A stretch of 64,000 nt of DNA. It comes from Ktedonospora formicarum. Lineage in GTDB: Bacteria > Chloroflexota > Ktedonobacteria > Ktedonobacterales > Ktedonobacteraceae. Each line of letters begins with the position of its first letter. Within the stretch, counting starts at the first letter, position 1. The notes beneath the pieces were generated by a model, which worked only from the letters and a program-made list of their open reading frames with translations, had not been told where the DNA came from and made no database searches. Position numbers and translations under genes: made by a program. The DNA lies in contig NZ_BNJF01000002.1 in NCBI RefSeq assembly GCF_016587355.1, positions 1,302,001 to 1,366,000 on the forward strand, in the 5' to 3' direction. This document shows positions 60,829-64,000 of the stretch, in pieces.

Positions 60829-63354
60829 TTACTCATTATCATCCTCTTCCTTATTTTTTGCAAGTTGGGTGTAGAGTTCTTGTATGGCAAGCGTTTTAGG
60901 GTGTGTTTCTCCCAGAGAGGATAAGCGTATCTCAAGGGCTCGATTTGTTAGCGAGAGTCCTCTACTTAGATCTCCTTGCATTTGCGAGAGGATAGCTAGA
61001 TCATGTAATGTTTCAGCTATATCTGGGTGATGTTGTCCAAGTTGTTGCTCGCGCATTGAGAGAGTCTGCTGATATTGAACTTCGGCTTCCGCATACTTGC
61101 CTTGATCGCGTGAGAGGTTTGCTAACTCATTGAGGACCATAGCCACATAGGGGTTATCCGTTCCCTGGCTCTGTTCGTAGATATGCAAAACTCTTTGATA
61201 GAGTGGCTCTGCCTCAGTAAATTTGCCCTGCATTCGGTAGAGTTCAGCGAGACCATTGAGTGTTTCCGCGACATCGGGATGATTAGGGCCGTTGGTCTGC
61301 TCACGAAGGCGAAGGACACGTTGATAGAGCGATTCCGCTTCTTCATACTTGCCCTGATCTTGAGCGAGCTCCGCTAAATTATGAAGTCCCTGAGCGATAT
61401 CTGGGTGATCGGGGGAATACGTTTTTTCTTGGATTTGCAACGCGCGTCGAAAGTAAGTTTCTGCCTCAGCATATTTGCCCTGTTCCGCATAGAGAATTGC
61501 TAGATTATTGAATGGATATGCGATATTGGGGTGATCAGGAGAAAGCGCCTGTTCCCAGATGTGCAACGCGCGCTGAAGGAGAGTTTCTGCCTTGGCATAT
61601 TGACCCATTTTCCATTGGAGCAGGGCCATATAATTAAGGGTCGTTGCCACATCTGGGTGTTCCATGCCCAGGATTTCCTCTCTGATGCGTAACGCACGCA
61701 AAAAGAGCGGTTCAGCCTCAGCATACTGTCCCATCCTCCAGTAGAGTACTGCCAGATTATGGAGCGCCCGGGCCGTATCCGGATGATCTGGCCCTCGTTT
61801 TTGCTCCCAGAGGTGTAACGAGCGCTGATAATGTAGCATTGCCTCGGCAAATTGTCCGCGCTCACGCAAATACTGGGCGGCTTTATAGGTTAGCGATGCC
61901 AGGGCGAGAGCGTCTTCAGAATCATTAGTTCTCTGCAAGCAGAGTTGTACATGCGAGATCAATCGATCACACTGCCTTCTCCAGTTGGCATATTGCTCTA
62001 TTTGTTGTTCCCCAGGAAACATGGAGTCGAGTGCTTTAATAACTCGCGAGGTCCATGCCTTGAGTTCTTCCTTTGTCATAGTATCTAAGAGGACCACTTG
62101 TAGTAGCCTATGGATCGAGAATGTCTGTGTCTCGGATTGGCGAGACAGTAAAGAATATGAACAGGCAACAGCTACTACCTGATTCCAGTCCAGTGGATTG
62201 CTACAGGCGGCTTCTAGAGTTGTACCAAGCTGCTTGGCTTCCTGGTGGAAGAGTTCTTCTGGGATTGCATCAGGCTGTAAAAGGGCGCAGACCCGTAGGA
62301 GATCCCTGACTGCCGGATGGCGTTGAGATGTTACATTGATTGCCAGAGTGAGCGTAGTAGAGACTGATGCTGGATGTTCATGTGCCCCTTCACCTCGCTG
62401 TTGAAGAAGCGTGGCGCGTTGAGTACGAAAAAGGTCAAGGTAGGTTGGCAGACCACATTGTGTTTCTTCCAGATAGGCTCCTGCTTGATCAAGTGCTAGT
62501 GGTAATCCCCCTGTGGCATTGACTAGTTCCTTGCCTGCGTCGTATTGAAGTGACTGGCTTGTAGAGAGCATGTGTACCTGTTCGGAAGTAGCTTTAGCAT
62601 CGACCACCTTGGCACGCCGCAAGAGGAAGAGCAATCCTTCAATATCTTCCATAGGCGACAGGTGTATGCCTTTCGCGTGCGTTCCCAATGTCTGAATGCG
62701 TGTCGTAAATAAGATTGCTCCTTGCCGTGCGGTTGGGAGAAAACGGCCTACCATCTCCAGGTCTTCCACGTTATCTAAGATGAGCAGCCATTGATCATGT
62801 GTTGTCAACCAGTTTTGGACTGCTTTGATCATCTGTTGTTGGTCTTTGTCGCCCTGTTGCTCCAATTGAAGCAACTTGGCAATACCTCGTAGGCTGGAAA
62901 TGATGCTTTCTGTGGTCTCTGCCCCGATCCATAGTACGGCTTGGTATTCCTGTGCATAACGATATGCATATTCCAAGGCAACCTGTGTCTTACCAACTCC
63001 ACCTAGCCCATAGAGTGCATAGATGTGTGTAGCCGCAGGTGCTCGATTGGGCGTGAGCATTGCCTGAAGGGTTGTGAGGATTTCTTCTCTTCCAGTGAAG
63101 AAAGGATTGTGAGCATAAGGAATAAACCACTGAGAGGGACGTGGTGACTGGCTCTGCTTCTCATCCTCAAAAAGCTCATCGGGACTTAGGCCGAAAAAAC
63201 GACTAAGTTGGAGCCGGACGGAGGCCTGGGGAAGGGCCTGCCCTCGTTCCCAACGACGGATACTCCTGGGCGAAAGGGCCAGCGCTTCCGCCATCGCTTC
63301 CTGAGACAGATGGCGGCGTAACCGCTCCTCGCGCAATCGTTGTCCAAAATGCAT
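60829..63354 (-). CDS. XRE-NB-ARC-TPR (STAND) protein 2
   Basis: 841 residues from ATG 63354, where the XRE domain starts with MHFGQRLREE, almost identical to STAND protein 1. It has the P-loop YGLGGVGKTQVA (about 116-127), Walker B WLLILDNVEDLE (about 191-202), AILFTTRIQ, and a C-terminal run of about eight 42-residue TPRs (NLAxLYxxQGKYAEAExxYQR). Order and lengths match protein 1, so they are paralogues. TPR sequences differ, implying different ligands. Ligand-controlled DNA binding or defence-like signalling is an inference. Confidence 0.9.
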   Translation of the reverse strand: MHFGQRLREERLRRHLSQEAMAEALALSPRSIRRWERGQALPQASVRLQLSRFFGLSPDELFEDEKQSQSPRPSQWFIPYAHNPFFTGREEILTTLQAMLTPNRAPAATHIYALYGLGGVGKTQVALEYAYRYAQEYQAVLWIGAETTESIISSLRGIAKLLQLEQQGDKDQQQMIKAVQNWLTTHDQWLLILDNVEDLEMVGRFLPTARQGAILFTTRIQTLGTHAKGIHLSPMEDIEGLLFLLRRAKVVDAKATSEQVHMLSTSQSLQYDAGKELVNATGGLPLALDQAGAYLEETQCGLPTYLDLFRTQRATLLQQRGEGAHEHPASVSTTLTLAINVTSQRHPAVRDLLRVCALLQPDAIPEELFHQEAKQLGTTLEAACSNPLDWNQVVAVACSYSLLSRQSETQTFSIHRLLQVVLLDTMTKEELKAWTSRVIKALDSMFPGEQQIEQYANWRRQCDRLISHVQLCLQRTNDSEDALALASLTYKAAQYLRERGQFAEAMLHYQRSLHLWEQKRGPDHPDTARALHNLAVLYWRMGQYAEAEPLFLRALRIREEILGMEHPDVATTLNYMALLQWKMGQYAKAETLLQRALHIWEQALSPDHPNIAYPFNNLAILYAEQGKYAEAETYFRRALQIQEKTYSPDHPDIAQGLHNLAELAQDQGKYEEAESLYQRVLRLREQTNGPNHPDVAETLNGLAELYRMQGKFTEAEPLYQRVLHIYEQSQGTDNPYVAMVLNELANLSRDQGKYAEAEVQYQQTLSMREQQLGQHHPDIAETLHDLAILSQMQGDLSRGLSLTNRALEIRLSSLGETHPKTLAIQELYTQLAKNKEEDDNE

Positions 63355-63416
63355 GGAAATAGCTTCTTCCTCCTGAAGATTCTGACATCCTTGTGTGATT
63401 TGCAGGTAATAAATAC

Positions 63417-63490
63417 AGTATAAACAAAGAGAATCGGTAGGTAAAGCGCATGAGGCAAAGTGACCGGTAAACGTCCGGTTAATGTCCTGG
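63417..63490 (-). promoter_or_regulatory. conserved promoter block of STAND gene 2
   Basis: On the minus strand, TTTACC (63445-63440), 17 bases and TATACT (63422-63417). Upstream, ACCGGACGTTTACCGGTCA repeats an ACCGG unit at 11-base spacing, and the block matches that of STAND gene 1. Confidence 0.6.
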
Positions 63491-63511
63491 TGAAAGACCA
63501 TCAGATCCACT

Positions 63512-63697
63512 ATGCTCATTGGAATTGAAGATAAGCTTGTAACACGAACAAAAGAGGTTGATACCTTTACGTATGCGCTTGCCATCAAGAAAAAGGATGG
63601 GACGACCTGGCTTTCTCTCAAGACAAGTTTAGTTCCGAATTATCTCCTTCTAATGAAACTGATTAATGATCAGCTTGCTACTATTGGCAAGGCATAA
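63512..63697 (+). CDS. small protein of unknown function (61 aa)
   Basis: Divergent from STAND gene 2. The frame reads MLIGIEDKLVTRTKEVDTFT, then YALAIKKKDGTTWLSLKT and ends NDQLATIGKA. It has protein-like composition, no recognised domain and a poor ribosome site. It may be a tiny gene or the remains of a longer one. Its start lies only 20 bases from the conserved STAND promoter block. Confidence 0.4.
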   Translation: MLIGIEDKLVTRTKEVDTFTYALAIKKKDGTTWLSLKTSLVPNYLLLMKLINDQLATIGKA

Positions 63698-63879
63698 AAG
63701 TTGTTCTGTCTCCAGCAGTAGGATTTTTGATATGAAATAATGAATATTGGCCGAGTTATGCTTGATATATTGGCCCGGAGAGTGAGCCTACTCTAGGCTG
63801 GCCTTTTCGTTCCTCCTTCATGCCTTGCTTTGGCAAGCGCTGATGGCGAGACATAAAGGAGGTTGACTCAAAACTTTTC

Positions 63880-64000
63880 TTGACTTCTATTGTTTCTCAA
63901 TTAGAAGCCGATGGCCTCTCCATCGTGAGGGATCAAGACTTGCTTCTCCAACCCTTCAGCCTCTATTCGCGCTCTCAAATTCGCTCGCGTGAGGAGGCAG
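63880..64000 (+). CDS. start of a gene running off the window end, candidate
   Basis: An open frame from TTG 63880 encodes TSIVSQLEADGLSIVRDQDL and continues without a stop to the edge. AAAGGAGG lies at 63855-63862, 17 bases before that TTG, which is too far, so the true start or frame is uncertain. Composition looks coding; no family is recognisable from 40 residues. Confidence 0.35.
   Translation, partial: MTSIVSQLEADGLSIVRDQDLLLQPFSLYSRSQIRSREEA

Noticed and set aside
1..64000. tRNA, rRNA or intact insertion sequence
   Set aside because: No cloverleaf, rRNA core or transposase motif was recognised anywhere in the window by eye; a tRNAscan or profile search would settle it.

Overview
The window reads as a chromosomal stretch of a soil-type, multicellular-lifestyle bacterium with roughly 50% GC, most like the Ktedonobacteria (Chloroflexota). 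That assignment is an inference from gene content: large XRE/NB-ARC/TPR proteins, several ECF sigma factors each followed by a membrane sensor protein, many F420-type and VOC-fold enzymes, secreted GH16 glucanases, HD-GYP/LuxR and RelA signalling proteins. No rRNA, tRNA, CRISPR array, intact insertion sequence or phage module was seen.

Layout. 1-8.8 kb is a sugar locus. A GntR/UTRA regulator, an ABC sugar-binding protein and a permease (cut by the window edge) lie on the minus strand. They face a plus-strand operon of a GH38-like mannosidase, a ROK sugar kinase and a class I mannose-6-phosphate isomerase-like protein. A palindrome sits directly after a promoter between the two arms, so import, hydrolysis, phosphorylation and isomerisation of a mannoside appear to be one regulated pathway. 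9-13.9 kb holds stand-alone metabolic genes (SDR, DHA2 exporter, luciferase-like flavoenzyme, thioesterase) and the remains of a pentapeptide-repeat gene and a HicB antitoxin gene. 14.1-16.3 kb and 31.8-33.6 kb each carry an ECF sigma gene overlapping a gene for a single-pass membrane protein. The partner proteins share a cytosolic N-terminus but have different outer domains (PQQ-type propeller versus an unidentified domain), and both operons begin with the same TGAGATCTCAAAA element. A third, decayed sigma/propeller cassette lies at 45.4-46.0 kb.

16.5-31.6 kb mixes small membrane proteins, enzymes, an HD-GYP-like/LuxR protein, a RelA/SpoT protein coupled to a DEDDh exonuclease, NDH-2 and a secreted phosphodiester glycosidase. 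33.8-46 kb holds an AI-2E family transporter, a YCF48-like propeller, a PAS histidine kinase, two tandem VOC genes facing a WYL regulator, a CPA1 antiporter and an unrecognised polytopic membrane protein. 46.2-49.4 kb is a large FtsX-type permease broken by a one-base frameshift in a C run. 49.7-64 kb contains an AhpD-like gene, a 51-residue zinc-ribbon gene, two paralogous XRE-NB-ARC-TPR (STAND) genes with a conserved promoter block, two GH16 enzymes (one with a LacI regulator and a CBM56-like module), a PhyH dioxygenase and a methyltransferase.

Most gene ends, especially convergent ones, are closed by unusually long near-perfect hairpins (up to a 52-nt perfect palindrome). A roughly 40-bp interspersed repeat (core GTTAGC ... 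CTCAGG ... GATAAGGAGTG) occurs three times, plus one partial inverted copy. All family names rest on reading protein motifs by eye; no database search was run.
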